Origin: JBIYSM02 sp044759095
GTDB lineage: Bacteria > Bacillota > Bacilli > Brevibacillales > Brevibacillaceae
Assembly (NCBI RefSeq): GCF_044759095.2
Contig: NZ_JBIYSM020000005.1
Coordinates: 55,419 to 119,418 of the forward strand
Length of the DNA: 64,000 nt
Reading direction: 5' to 3'
The first letter of the stretch is position 1, and the number at the start of each line of letters is the position of its first letter. The position numbers were made by a program, and so were the translations under genes. Below, one piece after another: positions 40,634-49,403 of the stretch. The notes beneath the pieces were generated by a model. It saw nothing but the letters and a program-made list of their open reading frames with translations, ran no database searches and was not told the origin of the DNA.

Positions 40634-41320
40634 TTGATCGAAATGTTTGACGTGTGGAAGACCTACCAAAATGGAACAAATGCTCTGAAAGGCATCAACA
40701 TTCGCATTGAAAAGGGAGAATTTGTCTATGTCGTGGGACCGAGCGGGGCAGGTAAATCTACTTTTATTAAACTGATGTACCGCGAAGAAAAACCGACGAA
40801 GGGACAAATCTTCCTTGGCGGTTTCAACGTCAGCCGCATTAAGGAAAGACAGATTCCGCTCGTGCGCCGGAGCATCGGCGTCGTGTTCCAGGACTTCAAG
40901 CTGCTGCCGACGCTTACCGTTTACGAAAATGTGGCGTTCGCCATGGAAGTAATCGAAACACCGACCAAGCTGATTAAGCCCCGCGTTATGGACGTATTGG
41001 GGCTGGTCAAATTAAAGCACAAGGCAAAAATGCTGCCGAGCGAGCTGTCCGGAGGCGAGCAGCAGCGGGTGGCGCTGGCAAGGGCGCTGGTGAACAACCC
41101 AGGCATTATTATTGCTGACGAACCTACCGGAAACCTCGATCCGGAAACCTCGTGGGAAATCATGAAGCTGTTTGAGGAGATTAACCAGCGGGGAACCACG
41201 GTGGTCATGGCCACACATAACCGCGAGATTGTCAACACGATGAGAAAACGGGTAGTCGCCATCGAAGCGGGACAGATTGTCCGTGACGAGCAGAGAGGGG
41301 AATACGGTTATGAAGATTAG
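40634..41320 (+). CDS. ftsE: Cell division ABC ATPase FtsE
   Basis: FtsE powers FtsX to activate a cell-wall hydrolase at the septum or side wall. Starting at the TTG of 40634 gives exactly 228 residues, beginning MIEMFDVWKTYQNGTNALKG, the usual FtsE N-terminus. AGGATGTG is seven bases upstream. Walker A is GPSGAGKST (35-43), and LSGGEQQRVALARAL and IIADEPTGNLDPE are intact. It overlaps ftsX by 11 bp. Confidence 0.96.
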   Translation: MIEMFDVWKTYQNGTNALKGINIRIEKGEFVYVVGPSGAGKSTFIKLMYREEKPTKGQIFLGGFNVSRIKERQIPLVRRSIGVVFQDFKLLPTLTVYENVAFAMEVIETPTKLIKPRVMDVLGLVKLKHKAKMLPSELSGGEQQRVALARALVNNPGIIIADEPTGNLDPETSWEIMKLFEEINQRGTTVVMATHNREIVNTMRKRVVAIEAGQIVRDEQRGEYGYED

Positions 41321-42206
41321 AACGCTTGGGCGCCATGTCCGCGAAGGGGTGAAAAACCTCGGTCGGAACGGTTGGATGACCTTTGCTTCCATCAGCGCCG
41401 TAGCCATTACCCTGTTGATTTTGGGTGTGTTTCTCATCCTTGCGTTAAACGTCAACCATTTTGCCCAGTCAGTCGAAAAGCAGGTGGAAATCCGTGTCTT
41501 CCTGGACGTGCTGGCAAACAAGGATAACATTCAACAAGTAGAACATAACATTCGGGCGATTCCCAAAGTGGAAAGTGTTGTGTTTATTCCCAAGGATGAG
41601 GGCTTGAAACAGTTTAAAGAAAGCTTGGGAGAACAGGCGAAACTGTTTGAGGGGCTGGAAGAGGACAACCCGCTGCCCGACATGTTTGTGGTGAAAACCA
41701 AGCTTCCGCAGGATACCGCAGCCGTTGCCAAGCAAATCAAGACGATAGAATTCGTGAACAAGGTGAACTACGGCGAAGGCACGGTTGAAAAACTGTTCGC
41801 CTGGACCGGCACGATTCGCAACGTGGGTATCGCCTTTATCCTCGGCCTCGGCTTTACCGCCATGTTTTTGATTGCCAACACGATCAAGCTGACAATCGTC
41901 GCCCGTCGCCGGGAGATCGAGATCATGAAGCTGGTGGGAGCGACCAACTGGTTCATCCGTTGGCCGTACTTCGTGGAAGGGCTGATGATGGGCGTCATTG
42001 GCGCAGTGATCCCGATCGTGCTGTTGGGTATCAGTTACCACTATTTGCTGGACGCAATCAACGCAAGCTTGCCAACTGCGCAGCTGTTCAAACTGTTGCC
42101 GCTGTTCCCGCTTGCGAACCAGGTGGCGCTTACCTTGATCGCCATCGGCGCGTTCATTGGCATTTGGGGAAGTCTTGTGTCGGTTCGCCGATTCCTGAAA
42201 GTATAG
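41310..42206 (+). CDS. ftsX: Cell division permease FtsX
   Basis: This 298-residue membrane protein has one N-terminal helix (FASISAVAITLLILGVFLIL), an external domain, and three C-terminal helices, with the MLIANTIKLTIVARRREIEI-like segment (present as MFLIANTIKL / ARRREIEIMKLVGA). The ATG at 41310 follows AGAGAGGGG. Together with FtsE and the adjacent M23 protein it should form a regulated murein-hydrolase complex. Confidence 0.95.
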   Translation: MKIRTLGRHVREGVKNLGRNGWMTFASISAVAITLLILGVFLILALNVNHFAQSVEKQVEIRVFLDVLANKDNIQQVEHNIRAIPKVESVVFIPKDEGLKQFKESLGEQAKLFEGLEEDNPLPDMFVVKTKLPQDTAAVAKQIKTIEFVNKVNYGEGTVEKLFAWTGTIRNVGIAFILGLGFTAMFLIANTIKLTIVARRREIEIMKLVGATNWFIRWPYFVEGLMMGVIGAVIPIVLLGISYHYLLDAINASLPTAQLFKLLPLFPLANQVALTLIAIGAFIGIWGSLVSVRRFLKV

Positions 42207-42228
42207 AGAAGAACTAGGGAGGAGTCGT

Positions 42229-43422
42229 ATGAGGAAGAAAATCCTGCTATCCGTTTTGCTTACCAGCCTGTTGGCTGGAACCGTGGCACCCACGACGGTC
42301 GGTTGGGCAGCAAGTAAAGCGTCCCTAGAGAAGATTAACCGAGAGCTGGCCGAAATCAAGAGACAGAAAAAGGCGCAGCAGCAGCAAATCAAAGCGATTG
42401 AGAACAAAATTTCCTCCATTAAGCGGCAGCGGGCCGATCTGGAAAACGAACTGATGGCGATAGACCTTCGCCGCAACGAAACCCAGAAAAAATTGGACAA
42501 GCTTGAAGGGCAGATGGAGGATACCAAGCTGAAAGCGGCCGAAGCCCAGGACCAGCTCGATCAGGCGGAAGAACGCGTGGCGAAGCGGGAAAGTCTCTTG
42601 AAAACCCGCGTGAAATCGATGTACGAACGCGGCTCCATTTCCTATGTAGAGGTCTTGATGGGTTCGTCCAGCTTCGGCGATTTTCTCACCCGCATGCAGG
42701 GTCTGCAGCTGATTTTGGAGCAGGATACGCGAATCCTGGAGGACAATATCCGCGACAAAGAACTGATCGCCAAGAAGAAACAAGAGATCGAGCATCAGCT
42801 GAAGGTTTTTGCCAACATGTATGCCGAGGCGGAAAACCTCAAGGAGCAGCTCGATCAGCAGTTTAAGCGCAGCACCGTTGTAAAGGCGGAACTGCAGGAG
42901 CAGGAAAATCAGCTGCACGAGATCGAAGAAGAAGAAGAACAAAAACTGATTGCATTGGCTCAGCAGGAAGCGGCCAAGGTCGCGGAGAAGTCACGTTTGG
43001 AAAGTGTAAGCAAATACCGCGGAGGCAAGCTGGGCTTGCCGATTGCGGAGGGCAGCTTCCGTTTTACATCCGGCTTTGGCATGCGCCGCGACCCGTTTAC
43101 GGGACGTTCAGCTGGGCATAATGGATTAGACATGGCTGCGCCGAAAGGAACGCCAATTTTGGCGGCAGAGGACGGCATCGTCATTTTCGCCGGCTACAAC
43201 AGAGGCTTCGGAAACACGGTAATGATCAAGCACAACCAGGAGATTACCACGCTCTACGCGCACATCCGCGAGGGCGGCATCAAAGTGAAAGTGGGACAAG
43301 CCGTCAAGCGTGGCCAGAAAATCGCCGAAGTTGGCTCTACGGGCCGTTCTACGGGCAATCACCTGCACTTTACCGTGTATCGCAACGACGTCGCCGTCAA
43401 TCCAGCGCCGTTCCTTCGATAG
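42229..43422 (+). CDS. Secreted coiled-coil M23 peptidase, EnvC/FtsEX-dependent murein hydrolase
   Basis: The 397 residues comprise a signal peptide (cleaved near VGWAAS, residue ~28), a long coiled coil (about 30-255), and a C-terminal M23 LytM domain. The domain has HNGLDMAAPKGTPI (first metal ligands) and GNHLHFTVYRNDVAVNPAPF. All zinc ligands are present, so it is likely an active endopeptidase rather than a degenerate activator. It follows ftsX by 22 bp with AGGGAGGAG. In B. subtilis FtsEX activates CwlO; here this coiled-coil M23 protein is the probable target (inference). Confidence 0.9.
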   Translation: MRKKILLSVLLTSLLAGTVAPTTVGWAASKASLEKINRELAEIKRQKKAQQQQIKAIENKISSIKRQRADLENELMAIDLRRNETQKKLDKLEGQMEDTKLKAAEAQDQLDQAEERVAKRESLLKTRVKSMYERGSISYVEVLMGSSSFGDFLTRMQGLQLILEQDTRILEDNIRDKELIAKKKQEIEHQLKVFANMYAEAENLKEQLDQQFKRSTVVKAELQEQENQLHEIEEEEEQKLIALAQQEAAKVAEKSRLESVSKYRGGKLGLPIAEGSFRFTSGFGMRRDPFTGRSAGHNGLDMAAPKGTPILAAEDGIVIFAGYNRGFGNTVMIKHNQEITTLYAHIREGGIKVKVGQAVKRGQKIAEVGSTGRSTGNHLHFTVYRNDVAVNPAPFLR

Positions 43423-43503
43423 GCAGACCAGGCAAATATTGTGTTCCAGGTTTGCATACACTAGCTGCATATGTTTTCCACCGGGAGCACAAAGGATGGT
43501 GTC

Positions 43504-44991
43504 ATGACAATGAAATGGAATGGACGTTCCGTGCTTGCGATCGTGCTTGTCTCCATGATTGCCAGCAGCTTTCTCACGATGGCAATGATGAAACCGGCAG
43601 CGGACAGCGGTCCGGCAGGGGCTGTCACCGCAGCTGCCAAGCAGCTGTTTTCCCCGGGGAGCAAGGATGAGTACCCGCAGGAGTTTCACAAACTGTATGA
43701 AGCGTTTTCGGCAATTAAAAAAGAATACATTCAGAACGTTTCCAACGATCAGTTGATCGAAGGGGCGATTGACGGCATGGTCGGTTCGCTGGAGGATCCC
43801 TACAGCGATTACATGGATCCGACGTCTGCCGAGGAATTTAACTCGACGCTTCACTCCACCTTCCAGGGGATCGGTGCGGAAGTCACTTTGCAAAATGGTC
43901 GGATTACCATCGTTTCTCCGTTTAAGGACTCCCCGGCGGAGCGTGCGGGCTTGCGGCCCAACGACCAAATCCTCAGCGTAAACGGCGAGTCCCTGGATGG
44001 ATTGGACGTTCATCAGGCTGTGATGAAGATTCGCGGTCCCAAAGGAACCAAGGCCGTCTTGAAAATCATGCGTCCCGGCATCGCGGAGCCGATGACCGTC
44101 ACTTGCATTCGCGACGATATCCCGATTGAAACGGTTCGGAGTGAAATTATCAAGAAGGATGGCGTCAATGTGGGGAAAATTGAGATTTCCCAATTCTCAT
44201 CGGAGACGGCAGCGCATTTCAAGGATCAGCTGGCCAACCTGGAGAAACAGGGAATCGGCGGCCTGATTATCGACGTCCGCGGCAACCCGGGAGGATATCT
44301 GCTGGCCGTCAAGGAGATCGGCGAGATTCTCGTTCCGAAAAAAGGCCTGATTGTCAAAATCGTCTACGGCTCTCAGTCCCGTGAGCAGGAAGAATTCCGT
44401 TCTACCACGGAAGCGGCCAAACCGTATCCGATTGTTGTCCTGATCAACGATGGCAGCGCGAGCGCTTCCGAAATTCTCGCCGGCGCTTTGCGAGACAGCG
44501 GCGGATACAAGCTGGTTGGTACGAAAACCTTCGGAAAAGGCACCGTCCAAAGCACCATGGAGATGGATGACAAGAGCCAGCTGAAGCTGACCATCGCCAA
44601 GTGGCTGACGCCAAAAGGTGAATGGGTCCATCAAAAGGGCATCGAGCCTGACGTAAAAGTGGAACAGCCGGCTTACTTCAATGCCGCCCAACTGCCCGCA
44701 GACAAGGAGCTGGCCCGAGATATGGCAGGCAGCGAAGTGAAAAATCTGCAGTTGATTCTGGAAGGGTTGGGCATCAATCCCGATCGAAACGACGGTTACT
44801 TTGATGAAAAAACGGAAGCGGCCGTCAAGCGATTCCAGGCGGCGAAGAAGCTTCCGCAAACCGGAAAGGTCGACCAGGCAACGAGGGCGGCGATGGAGGA
44901 CAGTCTCCGGGAAAAAATTCGCGATCCGAAGAATGACTTGCAGCTGCAAAAAGCGTTGGAAGTCGTCGTGCAGCAGGCAAAAGTAAAATAA
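43504..44991 (+). CDS. ctpB: Carboxyl-terminal processing protease (S41) with PG-binding domain
   Basis: This 495-residue protein has an N-terminal membrane anchor, then PDZ (AEVTLQNGRITIVSPFKD; RAGLRPNDQILSVNG). The S41 catalytic core has Ser in NDGSASASEILAGALRD and Lys in GTKTFGKGTVQS. A C-terminal peptidoglycan-binding domain contains GINPDRNDGYFDEKTEAAV. B. subtilis CtpB cuts SpoIVFA to activate pro-sigma-K; position after ftsEX fits. The ATG at 43504 follows AAAGGATGG. Confidence 0.9.
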   Translation: MTMKWNGRSVLAIVLVSMIASSFLTMAMMKPAADSGPAGAVTAAAKQLFSPGSKDEYPQEFHKLYEAFSAIKKEYIQNVSNDQLIEGAIDGMVGSLEDPYSDYMDPTSAEEFNSTLHSTFQGIGAEVTLQNGRITIVSPFKDSPAERAGLRPNDQILSVNGESLDGLDVHQAVMKIRGPKGTKAVLKIMRPGIAEPMTVTCIRDDIPIETVRSEIIKKDGVNVGKIEISQFSSETAAHFKDQLANLEKQGIGGLIIDVRGNPGGYLLAVKEIGEILVPKKGLIVKIVYGSQSREQEEFRSTTEAAKPYPIVVLINDGSASASEILAGALRDSGGYKLVGTKTFGKGTVQSTMEMDDKSQLKLTIAKWLTPKGEWVHQKGIEPDVKVEQPAYFNAAQLPADKELARDMAGSEVKNLQLILEGLGINPDRNDGYFDEKTEAAVKRFQAAKKLPQTGKVDQATRAAMEDSLREKIRDPKNDLQLQKALEVVVQQAKVK

Positions 44992-45037
44992 ACCAACCGA
45001 GCCAGGCAGGGAATCCCCTGCAGGTTGTAGAAATGGT

Positions 45038-45079
45038 AACCACGGCAGTCTCAATAAAGACTACCGTGGTTCTTTTTTT
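45038..45079 (+). terminator. Rho-independent terminator after ctpB
   Basis: AACCACGG...CCGTGGTT with an inner AGTCT/AGACT stem is followed by CTTTTTTT. Confidence 0.9.
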
Positions 45080-45094
45080 CCCGGGGTGATGCAA

Positions 45095-46369
45095 TTGGCG
45101 TTCAATGGAGAACTGTTTCTCACTATCTTGTACGGTTTTGGCCGTTTTTTTCTCAATCCGTTGCTCTATGTCTTTGTGCTTTTCATATATCTGCATTACC
45201 GCAGACAGATGAATTTGGAACGACAGCTGTTTGCCGTTCGGATTCAGTCCCCTTTGCTGCAAACACTGCGTTCGCTCGGCATGGGAGCGGCAGGGGGGCT
45301 GGCCGTCTCCGTTCTGGCTATAGCACTGGGCGTCGTGATTCAAGTCCAGGACTTGTGGCTTTTGTGGGGGATCGCCGTCTGCCTCGCGCTGGTAAACCTG
45401 CGCTTCCTCTGCTTTGCTTACGCGGCAGGCATACTTGCTCTCCTGCACGGTTTGGCGCAACTTGCACCCGGTGTAACGCAGGTGGCAGGAATTGGTACGG
45501 TTTGGAGCTGGCTGCTGCAGGCGAAGCCTGTTCCTTTGCTGGCCCTGGTCGCGGTGATGCATTTGATTGAAGCCTGGCTGATTCGTTGGAATGCCGGTCG
45601 GGACGCATCTCCGCTGTTTGTGGAAGGCAAACGCGGCCGCATCGTCGGCGCCTACCTGCTTCACTCCTTTTGGCTGACACCGTTGGCGGTGCTGGTGGAG
45701 ACCGCCCCGGGCGGCGGTTTTTCGGGGACACTTTTTCCAGGCTGGCCGTTCTTTGCCGCTGAGGGCTTAACCTTTGGACTGCTGCTTTTGCCCACCGTCA
45801 CAGGCTTTTCCGACTTGACCCAGACGCTGACTCCGAAGCGCAAAACCCGCCATATCGCCAAGCAGCTGGCATGGTACGCGGTTGTGCTCCTCGCGCTCAC
45901 GTACGCGGCCGTACTGCTTCCGCCGCTCGTTGTGCTGGCGGCGTTGTTCGCCCTGATCGGTCATGAAGGGTTGTTCTGGTTGAGCCAGTGGCAGGAACGC
46001 CAGCAGCCGCCTTACTTTATCCAGACTCCGGCTGGCGTCAAGATCATGGCTGTGATTCCGGGGACACCCGCGGAAGAAATCGGCCTTTTGCCCGGTGAGA
46101 TTGTCGTCAAGGTGAACGGATTGTCCGTCCGCAGCAAGGAAGAGCTGTACCCGGCGATGCAAGCCAATCCGGCTTTCTGCAAGATGGAGGTACTCACACA
46201 TGGCGGCGAATTGAAATTCGTCCAGTGCGCCGTGTACGCAGGAAACCATCATCAGCTTGGCATCATCGTGGTGCCGGACGCATTCACGCGGGTCTATGTG
46301 GATTTGCAGAAGTCCAGCATCGTTCAGCTGTTGAAGCAGAAGCTGGAGAAATTGAATATCGGCGCGTAA
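45095..46369 (+). CDS. minJ: MinJ-like PDZ membrane protein
   Basis: This polytopic protein of about 424 residues has roughly seven or eight hydrophobic segments followed by a C-terminal PDZ domain (VKIMAVIPGTPAEEIGLLPG; IVVKVNGLSVRSKEEL). Location directly after ctp and overall design match B. subtilis MinJ (YvjD), which links DivIVA to MinCD at the poles. The start is uncertain: TTG at 45095 follows GGGGTGAT, and ATG 45089 or GTG 45086 lie in or before that ribosome site. Confidence 0.78.
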   Translation: MAFNGELFLTILYGFGRFFLNPLLYVFVLFIYLHYRRQMNLERQLFAVRIQSPLLQTLRSLGMGAAGGLAVSVLAIALGVVIQVQDLWLLWGIAVCLALVNLRFLCFAYAAGILALLHGLAQLAPGVTQVAGIGTVWSWLLQAKPVPLLALVAVMHLIEAWLIRWNAGRDASPLFVEGKRGRIVGAYLLHSFWLTPLAVLVETAPGGGFSGTLFPGWPFFAAEGLTFGLLLLPTVTGFSDLTQTLTPKRKTRHIAKQLAWYAVVLLALTYAAVLLPPLVVLAALFALIGHEGLFWLSQWQERQQPPYFIQTPAGVKIMAVIPGTPAEEIGLLPGEIVVKVNGLSVRSKEELYPAMQANPAFCKMEVLTHGGELKFVQCAVYAGNHHQLGIIVVPDAFTRVYVDLQKSSIVQLLKQKLEKLNIGA

Positions 46370-46386
46370 ACGATGTGGGAAAGAAG

Positions 46387-46419
46387 AAGCCTGCTTGATC
46401 TGAAAATCAAGCAGGCTTT
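46387..46419 (+). terminator. Rho-independent terminator after minJ
   Basis: AAGCCTGCTTGAT and ATCAAGCAGGCTT form a perfect 13-bp stem followed by a short T-run. Confidence 0.88.
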
Positions 46420-46426
46420 ACTAGGT

Positions 46427-46568
46427 GTATAAGAATTTATAAATTTGGACATCCCATACAGCCGCTAGAAAAGTGTTCGGGGCCCCGCCCGGCGAAGAAA
46501 GGGACCCCACTCGGCTCAGCGATAACGCCGAGTGGGTTGAGGATAGCTAATGCCGGGTGGGTTTTCTT
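46427..46568 (+). repeat. Dispersed GC-rich hairpin repeat, copy 4 (full length, with nested hairpin)
   Basis: The 5' half matches copy 3 almost base for base. In the core hairpin the loop is interrupted after CCCGGCGAAG by about 46 extra bases (46498-46543). These hold a second hairpin, CCCACTCGGC/GCCGAGTGGG with loop TCAGCGATAAC. The repeat then resumes with TAGCTAATGCCGGGTGGG. It lies between minJ and the convergent flgD-like gene. Confidence 0.85.
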
Positions 46569-46574
46569 GTTTGG

Positions 46575-47255
46575 TTATGTCCCCGGTGCCTCGAAGCCGA
46601 TAATCTCGCTCAGCTTCAACTTTTTGTTGTCTTCCAGGATCAACTCTACCAGGCCGTTTTTCATGCTGACGGATTGAATCACGCCGTTTTTCTCATGATC
46701 GGCGGTACTGCCGTCCGTGTTTGTGGCTTTTTCCAGATAGGTAACGCGATAGCCGATCATCTGGGCGTATTTCAGCGCGTTGTCCATCAGATTGTCGCCG
46801 GACGGTCCTTTGGACTCGATGCCATCAATTTTGTCACGTGGGATCAGCGCATCCTCGCCGATCTGGAAGTAGATTCTGCCTTTTTCCATCTTGACGGACT
46901 GGATCACGCCTTCCTTCTGTTCACGGGTAACCTCACCGGTCAGTTCGTCCATCGTCTCCTTTTCGTAGGAGGCGGTCTTGCCGATCAAATCCTCGTATTG
47001 GCGCACGCTCAGCAGGCTGCTGTTTGATTCTTCCATCAAGCTGGCCATGCGGGTCAGTTTTTCCACCATGGTCATCATCGACGTCTGCTGGATGAACTGA
47101 GAGTTGTCCATCGGAGACATCGGATCCTGGTGTTTCAGCTGTTCCAGCATCAACTTCATGAAAGCGTTCTGATCCAGTTCGGAAGAGAACTCTCTTTTAT
47201 TCTTATAGCTTAAATGAGCGGGAATGCTGTTGGTATTGTTCACGGATGATGCCAT
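46575..47255 (-). CDS. flgD: FlgD-like hook capping protein
   Basis: This 226-residue protein has the FlgD N-terminal signature DQNAFMKLMLEQLKHQDPMS followed by DNSQFIQQTSMMTMVEKLT. A beta-rich region with two VIQSV(K/S)M repeats follows, resembling the FlgD tudor/Ig part. FlgD caps the growing hook. The gene is isolated from any hook operon here and faces minJ. The ATG at 47255 has GGGAGGTA upstream. It could be the sole FlgD or a paralogue. Confidence 0.8.
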   Translation of the reverse strand: MASSVNNTNSIPAHLSYKNKREFSSELDQNAFMKLMLEQLKHQDPMSPMDNSQFIQQTSMMTMVEKLTRMASLMEESNSSLLSVRQYEDLIGKTASYEKETMDELTGEVTREQKEGVIQSVKMEKGRIYFQIGEDALIPRDKIDGIESKGPSGDNLMDNALKYAQMIGYRVTYLEKATNTDGSTADHEKNGVIQSVSMKNGLVELILEDNKKLKLSEIIGFEAPGT

Positions 47256-47322
47256 TGTGGGTACCTCCCTGTGGTCGCAGGCTACGTTCCTTTTATCGGC
47301 AATACGGCGGAAGTGCAATAGA

Positions 47323-47336
47323 CAAACATTTGTTCG
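47323..47336. promoter_or_regulatory. LexA (DinR) SOS box upstream of uvrB
   Basis: On the minus strand it reads CGAACAAATGTTTG, one base from the Gram-positive consensus CGAACRNRYGTTCG. It lies 32 bp upstream of the uvrB -10. Confidence 0.75.
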
Positions 47337-47364
47337 AATCGCTGGCTTATTTTTGAAAAGTTTG

Positions 47365-47373
47365 TGTTATAAT
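47365..47373 (+). promoter_or_regulatory. Extended -10 promoter of uvrBA
   Basis: TGTTATAAT has the TGn extension and a perfect -10. No consensus -35 lies at normal spacing. Confidence 0.6.
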
Positions 47374-47408
47374 GGGAGTGATAGTGATACAAGGAGATGA
47401 ACGGTGGA

Positions 47409-49385
47409 ATGGATCGTTTTCAATTGGTATCCGAGTATCAGCCGTCCGGTGACCAGCCGACTGCCATTGCTGAACTGGTAGCGGGCGTCAAAGCGAACAA
47501 GCGGCACCAGACGCTGCTCGGAGCGACCGGCACGGGAAAAACCTTCACGGCTGCCCAGGTGATCGCCCAGGTGAACAAGCCGACGCTTGTCATCGCCCAC
47601 AACAAGACGCTGGCAGCCCAGCTGGCAGCCGAGTTCAAGGAATTTTTCCCCAACAATGCCGTTGAGTACTTCGTCAGCTACTACGATTATTATCAGCCGG
47701 AAGCGTACATTCCGCAATCAGATACGTACATCGAAAAGGATGCGAGCATCAACGAGGAGATCGACAAGCTGCGGCACTCTGCCACCAGCGCCTTGTTTGA
47801 GCGCCGCGACGTGATTATTGTCGCCTCCGTTTCCTGCATATACGGTTTGGGTTCTCCCGAAGAGTACCGGGAGCTCCTGCTTTCCCTGCGCGTTGGCATG
47901 GAGAGAAGCAGGGATGAAATCCTGCACCGTCTGGTCGATATCCAGTACGACCGCAACGACATCAATTTTACCCGCGGTACCTTTCGCGTGCGCGGAGACG
48001 TAGTGGAGATTTTTCCTGCGTCCCACAGCGAACAGGCGATCCGTGTGGAATTTTTCGGCGACGAGATTGAGCGCATTACAGAGATCGACGTGCTGACCGG
48101 TGAGATCCTGGGGCAGCGGGACCACGTGGCGATTTTTCCGGCATCCCACTACGTCACCCGCGAAGAGAAGATGAAACGGGCCATCCAAAGCATCCAGGCT
48201 GAGCTGGAAGAGAGGCTGGCGGAGCTGCGGGAAGCGGGCAAACTGCTGGAAGCGCAGCGGTTGGAGCAGCGTACCCGCTACGACATCGAAATGATGATGG
48301 AGATGGGCTTCTGCTCCGGCATTGAAAACTATTCCCGTCACCTTACCGGATTGCCGCCCGGCCATGCGCCCTATACCCTGCTCGATTACTTCCCCGATGA
48401 TTTTTTGGTGGTGATCGACGAGTCGCACATGACATTGCCGCAAATTCGCGGAATGTACAATGGCGACCGTGCCCGCAAGGACGTTCTTGTGGAGCACGGC
48501 TTCCGTCTGCCATCTGCGCGGGATAACCGTCCGTTGAAGTTTGAGGAATTTGAGCAAAAGGTTAAGCAGGCGATATACATTTCTGCAACGCCCGGCCCGT
48601 ATGAACTGGAACACTGTCCGCAAGTGGTGCAGCAGGTGATCCGTCCGACCGGTCTGGTCGACCCGACCATTTCCGTTCGCCCGATCAAAGGGCAGATCGA
48701 TGATTTGATCGGCGAGATTCAGGCCACGATTGCCAAGAATGAGCGCGTCCTGGTGACGACACTCACCAAAAAGATGGCGGAGGATTTGACCGATTACCTG
48801 AAAGAGATCGGCATCAAGGTACGCTACCTGCACTCCGACATCAAAACCATCGAGCGCATGCAGATTTTGCGTTCCCTGCGGCTGGGGGAGTTTGACGTTC
48901 TGATTGGGATCAACCTGCTGCGAGAGGGCTTGGACCTGCCGGAGGTATCGCTGGTCGCCATTCTCGACGCGGACAAGGAAGGGTTCCTGCGCAACGAGCG
49001 TTCCCTCATCCAGACGATTGGGCGTGCCGCGCGCAACGCCGAAGGGCGCGTCATCATGTATGCCGACAAGATGACCGATTCCATGAAAGCTGCCATTCGC
49101 GAGACAGAGCGCCGCCGCTCCATCCAGTTGGCCTACAACGAAAAACACGGCATTACGCCGCAAACGGTGAAAAAAGCGGTTCGCGAAGTCATCGAGGCCA
49201 CTCGGGCGGCGGAGGAGAAGGCGGACTACCTGCCGCATGCGGAGTTTAAGAAGATGCCGAAGAAGGACCGCCTCCTGGTCATTGAGCGGATGGAAGAAGA
49301 GATGAAGGAAGCGGCGCGCAATCTCATGTTTGAACGTGCAGCCGAGCTGCGCGACCTGATACTCGAGCTGAAGGCTGAGCTATAA
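47409..49385 (+). CDS. uvrB: Excinuclease ABC subunit B
   Basis: UvrB verifies DNA damage and positions UvrC. The 658 residues include Walker A GATGTGKTFTAAQV, the beta-hairpin YFVSYYDYYQPEAYIPQSD, DESH in VVIDESHMTLPQ, helicase motif VI QTIGRAARNAEGRV, and a C-terminal UVR motif. The ATG at 47409 has AAGGAGATG at good spacing; ATG 47397 would sit on it. uvrA follows 18 bp later. Confidence 0.97.
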   Translation: MDRFQLVSEYQPSGDQPTAIAELVAGVKANKRHQTLLGATGTGKTFTAAQVIAQVNKPTLVIAHNKTLAAQLAAEFKEFFPNNAVEYFVSYYDYYQPEAYIPQSDTYIEKDASINEEIDKLRHSATSALFERRDVIIVASVSCIYGLGSPEEYRELLLSLRVGMERSRDEILHRLVDIQYDRNDINFTRGTFRVRGDVVEIFPASHSEQAIRVEFFGDEIERITEIDVLTGEILGQRDHVAIFPASHYVTREEKMKRAIQSIQAELEERLAELREAGKLLEAQRLEQRTRYDIEMMMEMGFCSGIENYSRHLTGLPPGHAPYTLLDYFPDDFLVVIDESHMTLPQIRGMYNGDRARKDVLVEHGFRLPSARDNRPLKFEEFEQKVKQAIYISATPGPYELEHCPQVVQQVIRPTGLVDPTISVRPIKGQIDDLIGEIQATIAKNERVLVTTLTKKMAEDLTDYLKEIGIKVRYLHSDIKTIERMQILRSLRLGEFDVLIGINLLREGLDLPEVSLVAILDADKEGFLRNERSLIQTIGRAARNAEGRVIMYADKMTDSMKAAIRETERRRSIQLAYNEKHGITPQTVKKAVREVIEATRAAEEKADYLPHAEFKKMPKKDRLLVIERMEEEMKEAARNLMFERAAELRDLILELKAEL

Positions 49386-49403
49386 AGAAGGGTTGATATT
49401 TTC

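Noticed and set aside
47718..49238. 506-codon open frame antisense to uvrB
   Set aside because: Same reason: a complement shadow of a conserved gene with no domain or ribosome site.
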